DNA of 64,000 nucleotides. Source: Streptomyces poonensis. Its GTDB lineage: Bacteria; Actinomycetota; Actinomycetes; Streptomycetales; Streptomycetaceae. Position numbers and translations under genes: made by a program. The stretch is from the NCBI RefSeq assembly GCF_014650915.1, contig NZ_BMVW01000002.1, forward strand, positions 62,001 through 126,000, in the 5' to 3' direction. Shown in pieces: positions 15,477 to 25,210 of the stretch (position 1 is the stretch's first letter; every line of letters begins with the position of its first letter). The notes beneath the pieces were generated by a model. That model worked only from the letters and a program-made list of their open reading frames with translations, had not been told where the DNA came from and did no database searches.

Positions 15477-17390
15477 CTACAGATAGAGGGCGTGGATGTC
15501 GTGGACAGACCAGCCGCGGGCCGTCATAGCCTCGGTATACGGCTCGGCTCGTTTGCGGTGCGCGGCGAAGGCGAGCAGGTGGGTGGGGCGGGTGGCGCCC
15601 ACGAAGACGAGTTGCGCCGCGCGCTGAATCGTAACCAGGGCCTTGGAGGCGTCCTGCTGTCGGCTCAGGAGTCCGAGGACCTCGTGTACGTCGTACTTCT
15701 TGCCGCTGCGTTCCAGGCATTCGAGGATGAGTGTAGCCGCGTGGGTTTCGCCCTTGGCGCTCTGGATCGATCCCGCAACCGACGCCACCACACTCTGATC
15801 CGCATCAGCCGACGCATCGGGCACGGGCGCTGGCTGGGTGACGTACGGGATATGAGCGAGGGGGTCTGCGAGGCGAGTGACACCCTTCAAAGGGCTGTGA
15901 GTCAGGTCCGGCAGCAGCCGCAGAAACCTGCCAGTGAAAACTGCCCATTCGACGTGGCTGTCGAGCGGGCTCGTCAGCATGTCGTGCACGAGCAGGCGTG
16001 CCCGGCCTCCGGCGGTGGCCAGGTCGCGGTCCAGTCTCCTTAGCGGGGGCGAGCCGCTGGAACTGGCGAGTCGAGCCACGTCACGGATTGCGTTCCACAG
16101 GAGCGTGACGGCTGCATGGTTGTCGCCAGATCGCCGAAGCGCTTGGGCGGTGCGGGCCGCGGTAATGAGACTGCCGGTTGTCTGGACAGGCGTGATGGTG
16201 AAGCCGGGTACGTAGCAGGAAAGGGATTGCGGGAAGGCCTTGGCGCTTCCCCGCGTGAGGCGGGCTCCCAGTACGCGGGGTGGGTTGTCCAGCAGCAGCT
16301 GGCGGGGGACCGTAGCCGCCGCCATCCGTTCGAAGGCCGGTACGACGTCGGCGACGGTGTCGTCGTCGAAGAGCAGGAGGGCGACGGTCCCGTCGTGGCC
16401 GGCGCCGTCGATGCGCTGGCGGCGATGGACCGTGAGATCGCTGGCGAGTGCCGCGATCTTGCTGCCGAACCGGCGGCTGACGGGAAGTTGGGCGGCGTGG
16501 GGCAGGGGGAACGACGAGGGCTGCGCGGCATCCGGTGCGTCGGCGAAGATGCGCTGGTTGATGTCACCCACTCGCTGGACGACCGTGCTCGGCGAGCCGA
16601 AGACCTTGTCGAGCAGGCGTTGCTGGAGGTCGCTGGTGTCCTGCATCTCGTCCAGGAGGACGAAGGGGAAGCGGTGAGCAGCGGCCAGCGCGAACTGGGG
16701 GTGATGGAAGAGGTGGTGCTCAGCGAGGGCGAACATGTCGTGGTAGCGGAAGACGCCTCGCTCGGTGAGCGTTTCCTTGAGAGCGGCGAATTGTTGGCCA
16801 CTGTCACTGGACGCCTTGAAGGGAGGAGTGCCGTCAGGCCCTGTCGCGATCAGGTCTCCGGCGTCGCAGACGTAGCGGGCCTCGGCGACGAGTGCGGGGC
16901 CGTTCGTGCGGTGCCCGAGTGCGGTGTTGAGTTTCCGGAAGCGGGGGTGACGTTCGAGCAGCCGGAGGGCTTCGTCCGCGTAAGCGTCGTCGTCTACGGT
17001 CTGGACTTCGATGCCCCGGGATCGTAGGGCCGGCAGGGCGAGGAAGGTGTTGGTGAAGGCCTGGATCGTGCCTATGAAGTGCGGGTACTGCAGGAGGCGG
17101 CGTCCCGCCGGTGTGGCGGTGAGGCGGTGGGTGATCTCATCCTTGGCCGTGTTGGTGTGGGACAAGACGCAGATGCCGCGTGTGGGCGAGGCCCATGCCT
17201 GCCCCAGGAGGGAGAGCTTGAGGCCGATCAAGCTGGTCTTGCCCGAGCCTGGGGCTGCCTGGAGGTCCAGGGATTCCGCGCTCTGGATGAAGTTCCACTG
17301 TTCCTGATGCGGCAGGTCGAGGCCGAGTTGCTGGGCGAGGGCTTCGACCTTGTCTTTGATGAAGGCGTCGGGCGCGTAGATGGGTGTCAT
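15477..17390 (-). CDS. gajB: Gabija protein GajB, UvrD-like helicase
   Basis: A 637-aa superfamily 1A helicase. Walker A is AAPGSGKTS (residues 45-53), motif Ia has LSHTNTAKDEI, motif II is FVLLDEMQDTS, motif III is VGDINQRIF, the SRRFGSKIAAL region is motif IV-like and motif VI is VFVGATRPTHLL. It begins 3 nt after the stop of gajA, so the two are one transcription unit. In Gabija, GajB works with the OLD-type nuclease GajA to block phage infection in response to nucleotide depletion or DNA ends. It is longer than the best-known GajB (about 500 aa). The order A then B and the tight spacing support the call. Confidence 0.88.
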   Translation of the reverse strand: MTPIYAPDAFIKDKVEALAQQLGLDLPHQEQWNFIQSAESLDLQAAPGSGKTSLIGLKLSLLGQAWASPTRGICVLSHTNTAKDEITHRLTATPAGRRLLQYPHFIGTIQAFTNTFLALPALRSRGIEVQTVDDDAYADEALRLLERHPRFRKLNTALGHRTNGPALVAEARYVCDAGDLIATGPDGTPPFKASSDSGQQFAALKETLTERGVFRYHDMFALAEHHLFHHPQFALAAAHRFPFVLLDEMQDTSDLQQRLLDKVFGSPSTVVQRVGDINQRIFADAPDAAQPSSFPLPHAAQLPVSRRFGSKIAALASDLTVHRRQRIDGAGHDGTVALLLFDDDTVADVVPAFERMAAATVPRQLLLDNPPRVLGARLTRGSAKAFPQSLSCYVPGFTITPVQTTGSLITAARTAQALRRSGDNHAAVTLLWNAIRDVARLASSSGSPPLRRLDRDLATAGGRARLLVHDMLTSPLDSHVEWAVFTGRFLRLLPDLTHSPLKGVTRLADPLAHIPYVTQPAPVPDASADADQSVVASVAGSIQSAKGETHAATLILECLERSGKKYDVHEVLGLLSRQQDASKALVTIQRAAQLVFVGATRPTHLLAFAAHRKRAEPYTEAMTARGWSVHDIHALYL

Positions 17391-17393
17391 CGC

Positions 17394-19274
17394 TCAGACC
17401 TCGCTACACAGGTACGTGAAGGCGGCCACGAGGTAGGACGGCAGGTCCTCATCGGTCACAGGCGTGGTCTGCAGGAGCCGGGCGGCGTGCTGGGCAGCGA
17501 TCGGTTTGTTGGCCCGGCTCATACGCAGGGGTTCGTAGATGTCCAAGGCCACCTTTTCCAGCGGTACCTCGTTCTCGCGCCATTCCTTGACCTGTTCCTG
17601 GGCGGAGCGGTCCAGATCGGCGAGTCTGTCCGCGGTGGGCCAAGTGGTCTTGGAGGCGACGGCGGCACGGATGGCCTGGTGCATGAGGGTCGCCATGGTC
17701 CAGGAGGCGGCGGCCAGGTCGTACTCCAGGGTCCAGTGGTCGGAGACGAAGGTGCGCACGTGGCCGCTGTCCCTCTCCTTCAGCCCGGCAACGTGCTCGG
17801 CGATCTGCTGTTGGGTCATCTCCGCTGAGCACTTGAGCTCCTTCCGCATCCCTGCAGAAGTACCGGCGGGCACCAGATCCCGGTCCCGGATGCAGGCCAC
17901 CGCAACCGGGATCTGCTCGCCCTCGCGCTGGAAGATCCGGCTGTAACGGAAGAGACCGACGCCGCCGACATTGACGACGCTGACGCCGCATTCGCTGAAC
18001 GACCGGCCGACCGCCTGGGCGAGGGCGGGCAGGAGAATGGCTTCGGCGTCGCCTTCGACAATGGCGACGCCGCGGGCGAAGAACAGGTTGGCCTTGGTCA
18101 CGTCCAGGAAGCGGGTGAGGAAGGCATAGTCGCCCTCTTCGAGCCGGGTCAGCCCCGGGGCCAGGCGGAAGGTGGATCCGCGGGCGACGAGAGTGAGGTG
18201 TTCTACCGGGATGGCCGAGGCCAGGTTCGGGCTGTGGGTGGTGAGGATGACCTGGACCGGCGGTCTCCCAGCCGTTGTGGCGGCCTCGGCGCGTTCCCGC
18301 AGGAGGTCCATGATGCGGGTCTGAAGCTGCGGGTGGAGGTGTGCTTCGGGTTCCTCGATCAGCAGCAGGGGCGCGAAGGCGCTGTTCCCGAGCAGAAGCA
18401 GTTCGGCCGCCATGAACAGAGCGTTGTTGTAGCCCAGGCCGTGCCGGGTCCACTCCCCCGTGCCCGCGAACAGGGTCAACTCGAGCCGCTCCAGGGCACG
18501 GGCCAGGGTTGCGTCGCCGGCGACTCCGATCTCGCCGCGCAGGACGTCGGAGCCGATGGAGAATTTCTGCAGGTAGCCGGTGTTGATGTCGTTCCGGGCC
18601 GCGGCCACCGCCTCGTTGTCGCTGATGTGGTGTTCCGCGCGGCGCAGGATGCCGACCAGGGTGCTGGCGCTGTCACTCTCCTCGTCGTAGTCGTCCTCGC
18701 CCTGGGCGCGCATGGCCGGGTAGCCGGCGAGAATCTGCGACAGCCGCGATCCCCGGCCGGAGCGCAACTCTGCCTCGGCGTCCCGCAACGGCCGCAGGTA
18801 AGTGGCTTTCAACAGTTCGCGCGCAGCACCATCCAGGGCCGGCCCCTGCCCGTCGCGGCCGGTGCGCGTGGTCACCGAGACGCGGTGGGGACGCAGCGGG
18901 TCCATCAGCTCCGCCTTGACGGTGACGTAGAGGGCGACGTTGCCGTCATCGTCGGTGGTGAGCAGTTCCAGGAAGACCGCTTGTTCTTCCGTCGTCAGGT
19001 CCTTGAAACCACAGGTGATCTTGAAGCTGCCCGCGCGCCCGTCCGGGCCGACATGGAAGTCATCACGCGTGATGCGGCAGAAGTCAGCTGCCGTCGTCAG
19101 CAGGCACAGCCGGATCGCATCGATGATGGCCGTCTTGCCGCTGTCGTTCTCGCCGACGAGGACATTCGTGGTGGGACCGAACTCCAGACACAGGCTGGCG
19201 TCTGCGTCACCGTTCTTCCTCGGCGTCGAGCCGAAGATCCGAAAGTTCTCCGCGTACAGACCAGCCAGGTACAA
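17394..19274 (-). CDS. gajA: Gabija protein GajA, OLD-family ATPase-TOPRIM nuclease
   Basis: A 626-aa protein. An SMC-like ATPase has Walker A VGENDSGKT (residues 40-48), signature-like text in the middle, Walker B LLLIEEPEAHLHP and the switch ILTTHSPNL. A TOPRIM domain follows from about residue 390, with the acidic EGDAEAILLPAL, a Gly turn at VVNVGGVG and the DxD in IRDRD. OLD-family enzymes of this type are nucleases; GajA nicks DNA and is controlled by nucleotides. The start is TTG 19274, the only start in register, with GGGGG upstream. Paired with gajB it forms a complete Gabija system within the element. Both genes are intact. Confidence 0.9.
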   Translation of the reverse strand: MYLAGLYAENFRIFGSTPRKNGDADASLCLEFGPTTNVLVGENDSGKTAIIDAIRLCLLTTAADFCRITRDDFHVGPDGRAGSFKITCGFKDLTTEEQAVFLELLTTDDDGNVALYVTVKAELMDPLRPHRVSVTTRTGRDGQGPALDGAARELLKATYLRPLRDAEAELRSGRGSRLSQILAGYPAMRAQGEDDYDEESDSASTLVGILRRAEHHISDNEAVAAARNDINTGYLQKFSIGSDVLRGEIGVAGDATLARALERLELTLFAGTGEWTRHGLGYNNALFMAAELLLLGNSAFAPLLLIEEPEAHLHPQLQTRIMDLLRERAEAATTAGRPPVQVILTTHSPNLASAIPVEHLTLVARGSTFRLAPGLTRLEEGDYAFLTRFLDVTKANLFFARGVAIVEGDAEAILLPALAQAVGRSFSECGVSVVNVGGVGLFRYSRIFQREGEQIPVAVACIRDRDLVPAGTSAGMRKELKCSAEMTQQQIAEHVAGLKERDSGHVRTFVSDHWTLEYDLAAASWTMATLMHQAIRAAVASKTTWPTADRLADLDRSAQEQVKEWRENEVPLEKVALDIYEPLRMSRANKPIAAQHAARLLQTTPVTDEDLPSYLVAAFTYLCSEV

Positions 19275-19542
19275 AGACGCCCCCGAGAGCTTGATGCCCG
19301 CGCCCTCGACGACACAGGCGGTTGCAACCGCCTCAAGTTCCCCACCCGCACGCGGTTCTGACGCATCATACGATCACTTGCGACACTTGCATCCCGCGAA
19401 CGACATACACCCCCACTGCTAGAGTCCGTCTTCAGAGAATCGCTGAGCGATGGATCATGGTGGGGTGATACGCCGCCATGAACTCACTGACCACAAGTGG
19501 GACCAGCGAGCATCGACGTGGCGTAACTACACAGGCGTTGAA
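19275..19542. promoter_or_regulatory. Upstream region of the Gabija operon
   Basis: About 270 bp with no credible gene. It should hold the leftward gajA promoter. It is less GC-rich than its surroundings; I see no clear operator. Confidence 0.35.
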
Positions 19543-19579
19543 GGGTGGCTGTTCCACCGCTCTGGTGGAACAGCCACCC
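19543..19579. terminator. Long hairpin, likely terminator of the methylase unit
   Basis: GGGTGGCTGTTCCACC (19543-19558) and GGTGGAACAGCCACCC (19564-19579) form a perfect 16-bp stem with a 5-nt loop, 41 nt beyond the stop of the leftward methylase remnant. Confidence 0.8.
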
Positions 19580-19619
19580 TCCTCTATGTTCCGCGCCCGC
19601 TGTCTGGGGCTTATCGCTC

Positions 19620-20358
19620 TCACTCCCCTGGCCCGGCGAGTGCGAAGTCACTCTGGAACAAGGCGCCCCGCAGCCGGCGCTCAGCAATGTCGGCGTAGTA
19701 CTCGGAGAGCTCAACCTCGATGAACTCACGGCCCTCGGGCAGTGCCGCGACGCTGATCGTGCCGGAGCCGGCGAAGGGGGTTGAGGACCGTCCGCCCGGC
19801 GGGCAGATCCTGCATGACCTCCACGGGCTTTTGCGTGATGTGCACGCGGTATTTCCTGGGCTGGCTCGCGGTGTAGAGGCCGGGCAGGTACACGGGGTTC
19901 CGGTCGAGTCGACCGGGCCCTTGGTGCCCCAGACGATGTACTCGCAGGACTGCTTGAGCCGCCCTTCTGCGGTCGGGAGACCGGCTTGTGCCACGATGCG
20001 ATGCCGCGCCAGGTCCAGCCGGCGGCCTGGAACGCGTCGGTCGTGGTGGGCAGTTGCGTCCAGCCGGTGAAGACGAGCGCGGCGCCCGACTCGACGGTCG
20101 CCCGGTAGGACTCCGTGAGTAAGAGGGTGAGCCAGAAGCCGTACGAACGCTGGTCACGGTTCTCGCCGGGGAAGTTGGCGAGGCTGTGCTCGGCGTCGCG
20201 CCCGAGGTGTACTTCGCGCGGGCACTGCGGCCGGTTCGTTCGCTGCTGGTTCGGCCACCGCTGTTGTAGGGCGGGTCGGTGATCACGGCATCGACGCTGT
20301 TGTCGGGGATGCCGGCGAGGGCGGTCAGCGCGTCGCCTCGGTGCAGGGTGTACGGCAT
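19620..20358 (-). pseudogene. N4/N6 DNA methyltransferase, multiply frameshifted
   Basis: Starting at ATG 20358, MPYTLHRGDALTALAGIPD leads to motif IV (AVITDPPYNSGG). The homology then jumps frames: SYGFWLTLLLTESYRATVESG and TAFQAAGWTWRG-type text in one frame, CEYIVWGTKGPVDST in another, VYLPGLYTASQPRKY to HITQKPVEVMQDL back in the first, then motif I (FAGSGTISVAALPEGREF) and EYYADIAERRL. At least four shifts are needed to read the whole of this beta-class adenine or cytosine-N4 methyltransferase, about 240 aa. It is inactive as it stands. Orphan methylases like this are common in Streptomyces mobile elements. Confidence 0.8.
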
Positions 20359-20922
20359 TGCGCGGTTCTCTCTTTCCGCAGAGACGGTCGTGCGCATGAT
20401 TCCGCGTTCCGGAATGCTGCACACATCAGCGTTGAGTCGCTCGCGACGGCCGCAGAAGCAACCACCAGAGAGAGCGATGGGCTGGAGGTTAACCGTCATC
20501 TCCGGCCGCACCTAATAACCCTCTGCCGTCAGATCGCGGGTCCAAGCCGCCAGGCGAGGCGATGTTTGGTGCGGCCGGGAATCATCCCTACAGTCTCGTC
20601 GTGTTCGACGGACGAGGCGCAGCTCTTGCCCTTCTGAACTGTGCTGATGCCTGTCGCCCTGTCCCGATGGCGCCACGGACGGCACCCACGAAACGGCCTG
20701 ATATTGCGGCGGAGACATTCTCCATGTGGCGTGTGAGATTACGAGTGCGGCTGGCTGCCGCTTCCCAGTGAAGCAGTTCTCGGAGGGCGGGAGTTAGCTG
20801 CTCCCAACCTCCGGGCTCCATTCCCTGATCTCAGGCGTTGTGAATTGCCGACCAGTGCGGGCGCCAGTGACCTTATCGGCGAGAACGCTGGTGCTGTGCT
20901 GCCCACGAGTAAGGAGTTGCTT
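20359..20922. other. Region between methylase remnant and conjugation remnants
   Basis: About 560 bp of lower GC. The only candidate gene is a 77-codon leftward frame at 20588-20821 starting MEPGGWEQLTPALRELLHW, with no proper ribosome site and no recognised domain; I would not call it. The rightward conjugation cluster probably has its promoter here. Confidence 0.35.
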
Positions 20923-21000
20923 ATGCAGAGTGCCCAGGCGCGCCCTTCTCCGGAGCCCGGCTCCTGTCCCCACCTCTCGGCGGACGGCCCGCGACTGTGA
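20923..21000 (+). CDS. 25-codon mini-ORF coupled to the next gene
   Basis: ATG 20923 has a good Shine-Dalgarno (AAGGAG, 20911-20916). The frame ends in TGTGA, where its stop overlaps the GTG of the next gene. The 25-residue product has no features. It may be a translational coupler or the stub of a truncated gene. Confidence 0.35.
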   Translation: MQSAQARPSPEPGSCPHLSADGPRL

Positions 21001-21593
21001 AGGCGGGCGCGGCGGTAGTCGGGACCGTGGTGCTCGGCCCGTTGCTGCTGATCGCCCCGCTCGTCATGGCTCTGGCCGGTGCCGGCAGCGCTCAAGCCGC
21101 CTGCGCGGGCAGCGACGCACAGGCCGTGGATACCACAGAGGTGGCCGAGCAGGTGGAGTCCGTCCTGGAGGGCGGCGGCAAGGCCACGGTGTCGGTCCCG
21201 GGTCTGAACGATCCCGCGGAGCAGATCCCGAACGCCAGGACGATCCAGGCCACCGGCGTCGCCATGAAGGTCCCGGCCCGGGGACAGATCGTTGCCCTGG
21301 CCACGGCCCTGCAGGAGTCGGAACTGCGAAATCTGATGCACGACAACGGGCAGCACGCCGGCGCCACGGTCGGTGAGGGCCACTTCCCGCAGGCGTTCAG
21401 GACCGCCCTGGCCCAGGACCCCGGCGCGATCACCGAGGCGTACGTCTACGCCGTCACGGTCACCGGCAAGCAGTCGATCGCCTGGAAGGGCTCCGGTGCC
21501 GGAGCCGAGTCCCGCTCGACGACCCTCGCCGTCCAGTGCCGGCCGCACCAGGACTGCGCCCTCGTCGGGGTCCTGCCGAACGTCGCGCCGTGA
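20997..21593 (+). CDS. Conjugation-cluster secreted protein, probably a deletion fusion
   Basis: A 198-aa protein with a strong N-terminal signal/anchor (VVGTVVLGPLLLIAPLVMALAG). IPNARTIQATGVAMKVPARG, then IVALATALQESELRNL, is the entry to a transglycosylase-like domain as in VirB1-type proteins of Streptomyces conjugation clusters. At that point the expected catalytic core is missing and a different sequence begins: AYVYAVTVTGKQSIAWKGSG, AESRSTTLAVQC and VGVLPNVAP. The simplest reading is an in-frame deletion joining the start of a lytic enzyme to the end of its neighbour. The first half is recognised by family; the second half is not named. Confidence 0.5.
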   Translation: MKAGAAVVGTVVLGPLLLIAPLVMALAGAGSAQAACAGSDAQAVDTTEVAEQVESVLEGGGKATVSVPGLNDPAEQIPNARTIQATGVAMKVPARGQIVALATALQESELRNLMHDNGQHAGATVGEGHFPQAFRTALAQDPGAITEAYVYAVTVTGKQSIAWKGSGAGAESRSTTLAVQCRPHQDCALVGVLPNVAP

Positions 21594-21623
21594 TCGCCCT
21601 CAACTGCGAAAGGAGGTGCCCTC

Positions 21624-22992
21624 ATGGGCGCTTGTGACCTTCCTCTGATGAGCACCGTCTGCGACACCGTCGACGGTGTGGTCGGTGCGACCGGCGAAGC
21701 GGTCACCGACGGCATCGGCGCCTGGATCGCCAAGTCGATGGGCGAGATGGCCCAGGCCGCGGCGGACCTGGCCTCGAAGGCCGTCGACAGGACGACCGCC
21801 ATCGATCTCAACGCCGAGTGGTTCAAGAGCAACTACGAGCTCATCCTGCCCATCGGCCTCGTCCTGACCGTGGGCACGTTCTGCCTGCAGCTCACTCGCG
21901 CCGCCTGGCGCCGGGGCGAACGCGCCCTGGTCCAGGCGGTGTACGGAACGGTGGCCGGCGTCCTGTTCGCCTTCGCCGCCATCGCCTGACCGTCGCGATC
22001 ACTGTGGTCGACGCGCTCAGCGCCGGCCTCTTCAAGGCGGCCGACAGCTCCGTCGACGACGCGGTACGCCGCATCATCAAGGTCAACGAGCTGGGGGCGA
22101 TGTACGGCCTGGGCTGGGGCGTCCCCGCCCTCGTCGCGCTCGGCTGCGCGGTGGGCGCCTTCCTCTACTGGGCGGTGATGGTCGCCCGCAAGGTCGGCAT
22201 CCTGGTGCTGGTCACGCTGGCCGTGTTCGCCGGGGCCGGCGGCGGCTGGGAGGTCGCGCGGCGCTGGCGGCGTGGCTGGATCGAGGCGACCAGCACCCTC
22301 ATCGTCTCCAAGCTCCTGATGACCATCGTGTTCCTGCTGGGCGTCTCGGCCATGGGCAAGACCGACGCGAACGACGGACTCGCCGCCCTGTCGGACGCGA
22401 TCGCGGGCATCGTCGTGATGGTTATGGTGCTGCTCTGTCCCTACGCCACGTACAAGTTCGTGCACTGGGCAGCCGACGGCGGCGGCCATGACGATCTGCA
22501 CCGCACCGGTGTCGCGGGCATGGCGGTCGCCGCGGGTGCGGCGAAGACCGCGGGGCAGCTCGCGGTCCAGGCCGGTACGGGGATGCGCGCTCCGCAGGGG
22601 CCGGCGAAGGTGCCGGGCCAGGGCTCGGGCGGTGTCGCCTCCGGGATCGACCCGGAGGTGGATCCGGTGGTGACACCAAGTCCAAGCAGACCCACTTCCG
22701 CTTCGGTGAGGACCCCGGCGCAACCGGGGACAAGGGCCGGGCGCTGATCCGCCGCCCTCCCACGGACGGTGACCGCGGAGTCCCGCTCATCCAGCGCCCC
22801 GGTGGTGCTAGCCAGGCCGCCGACTCCGCACCGGTCGTCTCCGGGCCGACGGCGCAGGGCGCCTCGGTCGCGCCACCGCAGGTCACCCACCTGGATCCGC
22901 CGGCACCACGGCGCAGCGGTCCTCCTCCGCAGGGTGGCGCCACCCCGCAGCGGTGGATCTATCCCGGACCAGCGGATCGATCGGACTCGTAG
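21624..22992 (+). pseudogene. VirB6/TrbL-like conjugal membrane protein, two frameshifts
   Basis: Three consecutive frames make one protein of about 455 aa. The first (21624-21989) runs from MGACDLPLMSTVCDTVDGV to GVLFAFAAIA. After a one-base loss the second continues LTVAITVVDALSAGLFKAAD through hydrophobic spans (VPALVALGCAVGAFLYWAVM, MTIVFLLGVSAMG, GIVVMVMVLLCPYATYKFVH). Near 22672 it shifts again to KQTHFRFGEDPGATGDKGRA and a Pro-rich tail ending at 22992. Five to six membrane spans and a soluble tail are typical of the polytopic channel component of actinobacterial conjugative elements. As sequenced it cannot be made intact. Confidence 0.7.
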
Positions 22993-23082
22993 CCCGCAGC
23001 TGACGGGGCGGGTCGAGGCCCCGCCCGGACCGCCCCGTCCTCCTCTTCTTCCTTCTCTCCACGCTCCAAGAACGGCTTCGCC

Positions 23083-23686
23083 ATGCTCCCTGACGCTCCG
23101 CATTCCGATGGTCCGGCCATCGTCAAGTTCCCGCACCGCTCGCGCCGGGGCGTGCTGCTCGGTCTCTCCGTCCCTCAACTGGTCGTCGTCGCGGTCGGCG
23201 GGCTGCTCCTGCTCGGGGTGCTGCTCACCTCCGGTGTGACCGGAGCGCTCCAGCTCGTACCGCTGTGGGCCGTCGTCCTTACGGCGGTCGTCGTCCGCCA
23301 CCGCGGGCGCGCGCTCGCCGACTGGGCGCCGATCGCCGCCCGGTACGCGTTCCGCCGCTTTCGAGGCCAGTTGGTCTGGCTCGCCCGTCCGTCCACCCGT
23401 GCGCAGCGGGAGGGCCTGCTCCACCTGCCCGGCACGGCCGCGTCCCTGGAGGGCCTGCCGCATCCGGCTGTGGCAGGCAGCCGAGCACCTCCACACCGCC
23501 TACCACGCGGCCCCGCAGCGAGTCACCGGCCGCCTCCCGTCACGGGAGGCGTGCCGAGCCCGCCTTCCCGAGGGCGCCCCCGACCTCACCGTGTGCCAGC
23601 GCCACCTGGCCACCGCCACCCGCGTTCGCCGTGACCACACCCCGGCCGACCTGCGCGATCCCTTCACCGGCCTCACCCGCCACTGA
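23083..23686 (+). pseudogene. PrgI/SCO6880-like conjugation protein, truncated and fused
   Basis: From ATG 23083 the product begins AIVKFPHRSRRGVLLGLSVP, with two transmembrane helices, GRALADWAPIAARYAFRR and GLLHLPGTAASL. That is the N terminus of the SCO6880-type component found upstream of VirB4 in Streptomyces conjugative elements, usually near 490 aa. After about 125 residues the homology stops. The adjacent frame then carries WQAAEHLHTAYHAAPQRVTG to LRDPFTGLTRH, the tail of some other protein, ending at 23686. A deletion near 23455 has joined two genes and destroyed both. Confidence 0.65.
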
Positions 23687-23705
23687 CCACCGGAGCACCA
23701 TCACC

Positions 23706-25210
23706 ATGCCCACTCGAACCACCCGCGCCAGCGCCAGTCCGCTGTTCGTCCCCCGCAAGACCGACCGCCGCACGGCCCGCGCCGCTCGCGACCAGTTCGC
23801 CGCTGCCCAGGACAAGGCCCGCCACGCCGCCCCGCCCGAAGCCCGCCGTACCGAGACCGGCACCGATCCCGAGCTACGCGCCGGCTACCCGGCCACCGGC
23901 CGCCCCGGTCCCGCCTCCGCCCGCGGCGGCCGTCTCAAGCTCCCCGCCCACCGGATGACCACCGCCACCGCGTCCGGCGCCTACCCCTTCCTCGCCGAGG
24001 GCGGCCTGGGCGCCCAGGGCATCTACGTGGGCCGCGACGTGCACGCGGAGGCCGCCTTCACCTACGACCCGTTCGCGCTGTACGGGCGGCTCGACGGCTT
24101 CACCAACCCGAACATCCTGCTCGCCGGGATCATCGGCATGGGCAAGTCCGCCCTGGCCAAGTCCCTCGCCGTGCGCGCCGTGGCCTTCGGCTACCGCATC
24201 TACGTACCGTGCGACCCCAGGGGCGAATGGACCGTGGTCGCCCAGGCGCTGGGCGGGCAGACCATCGCCCTCGGCCCCGGACTTCCCGGCCGGCTGAATC
24301 CGTTGGACGCCCCCGCCCGGCCGTTCGGCGTCAGCGAGAACGACTGGGCGGGCGAGGTCCGCAAGCGGCGCCTGCTTCTCCTCGGCTCGCTCGCGAAGAC
24401 GGTTCTGCGGCGCGACCTCCGCCCGATGGAGCACACCGCCCTGGACGTGGCACTCGACCAGGCAGTCGTACGCGCGGAAGCAGCCGGGACCACCCCGTTG
24501 CTCGGTGACGTGGCGTACGTACTGGGCTCGCCCGAGCGGCTCGACGCCGCACTCGGTGACCTGTCCGGACGCCTGGGAGGAGCGGCCGAGGACCTGGCCC
24601 ACGCACTGCGGCGCCTCGTGCACGGCGACCTGGCCGGAATGTTCGACGCGCCGAGCACCGTGGCCTTCGATCCGGCTGCGCCGATGCTCTCCATCGACCT
24701 GTCCCGGCTCGGGGGTGCCGGCGACGACACCGCACTCGTCCTCGCGATGACCTGTGCCTCCGCCTGGATGGAGTCCGCGCTCGCCGACCCCGCCGGCGGA
24801 CGACGCTGGGTGATCTACGACGAGGCATGGCGCGTAATGCGGCACGTCGCCCTGCTGGAACGCATGCAGAGCCAGTGGAAGCTCACCGAGGACTCGGCAT
24901 CGCCAACATGATGGTCATCCACCGCCTCAGCGACCTGCTCACCGCGGGCGACGCCGGCTCCCGAGGCCGCGCGCTCGCCGAGGGCCTGCTCACCGACTGC
25001 TCCACCCGCGTCATCTACCGCCAGGAAGCCGACCAACTCGGCTCCGCAGCTGCCCTGCTGGGCCTCACCGGCGTCGAGACCCAGGCCGTCTCCGCCCTCA
25101 CCAAGGGGCGCGGCCTGTGGAAGGTCGCAGGCCGGTCATTCATTACTCAACATCTGCTCCACCCGCGCGAACGGGAGCTGTTCGACACCGACGCCCGGAT
25201 GCACGGCTGA
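23706..25210 (+). pseudogene. VirB4/TraC-like conjugation ATPase, frameshifted
   Basis: ATG 23706 opens a 401-aa frame with Walker A GIIGMGKSALAKS, CDPRGEWTVVAQALGG, LNPLDAP and the Walker B region RRWVIYDEAWRVM, stopping at 24911. The next frame carries straight on with RGLGIANMMVIHRLSDLL, the Gln-switch region of VirB4, followed by QEADQLGSAAALLGLTG, FITQHLL and the end at 25210. One base is wrong near 24890. VirB4 proteins energise the conjugation channel, so the transfer apparatus is unlikely to work. Together the two frames cover a nearly complete protein of about 500 aa. Confidence 0.8.

Noticed and set aside
19543..19579. Terminal inverted repeat of an insertion sequence
   Set aside because: The two arms are 5 nt apart and no transposase lies between them, so a terminator hairpin is simpler.
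20588..20821. A 77-codon leftward gene
   Set aside because: No properly spaced ribosome site, no family resemblance, and codon use is not convincing.
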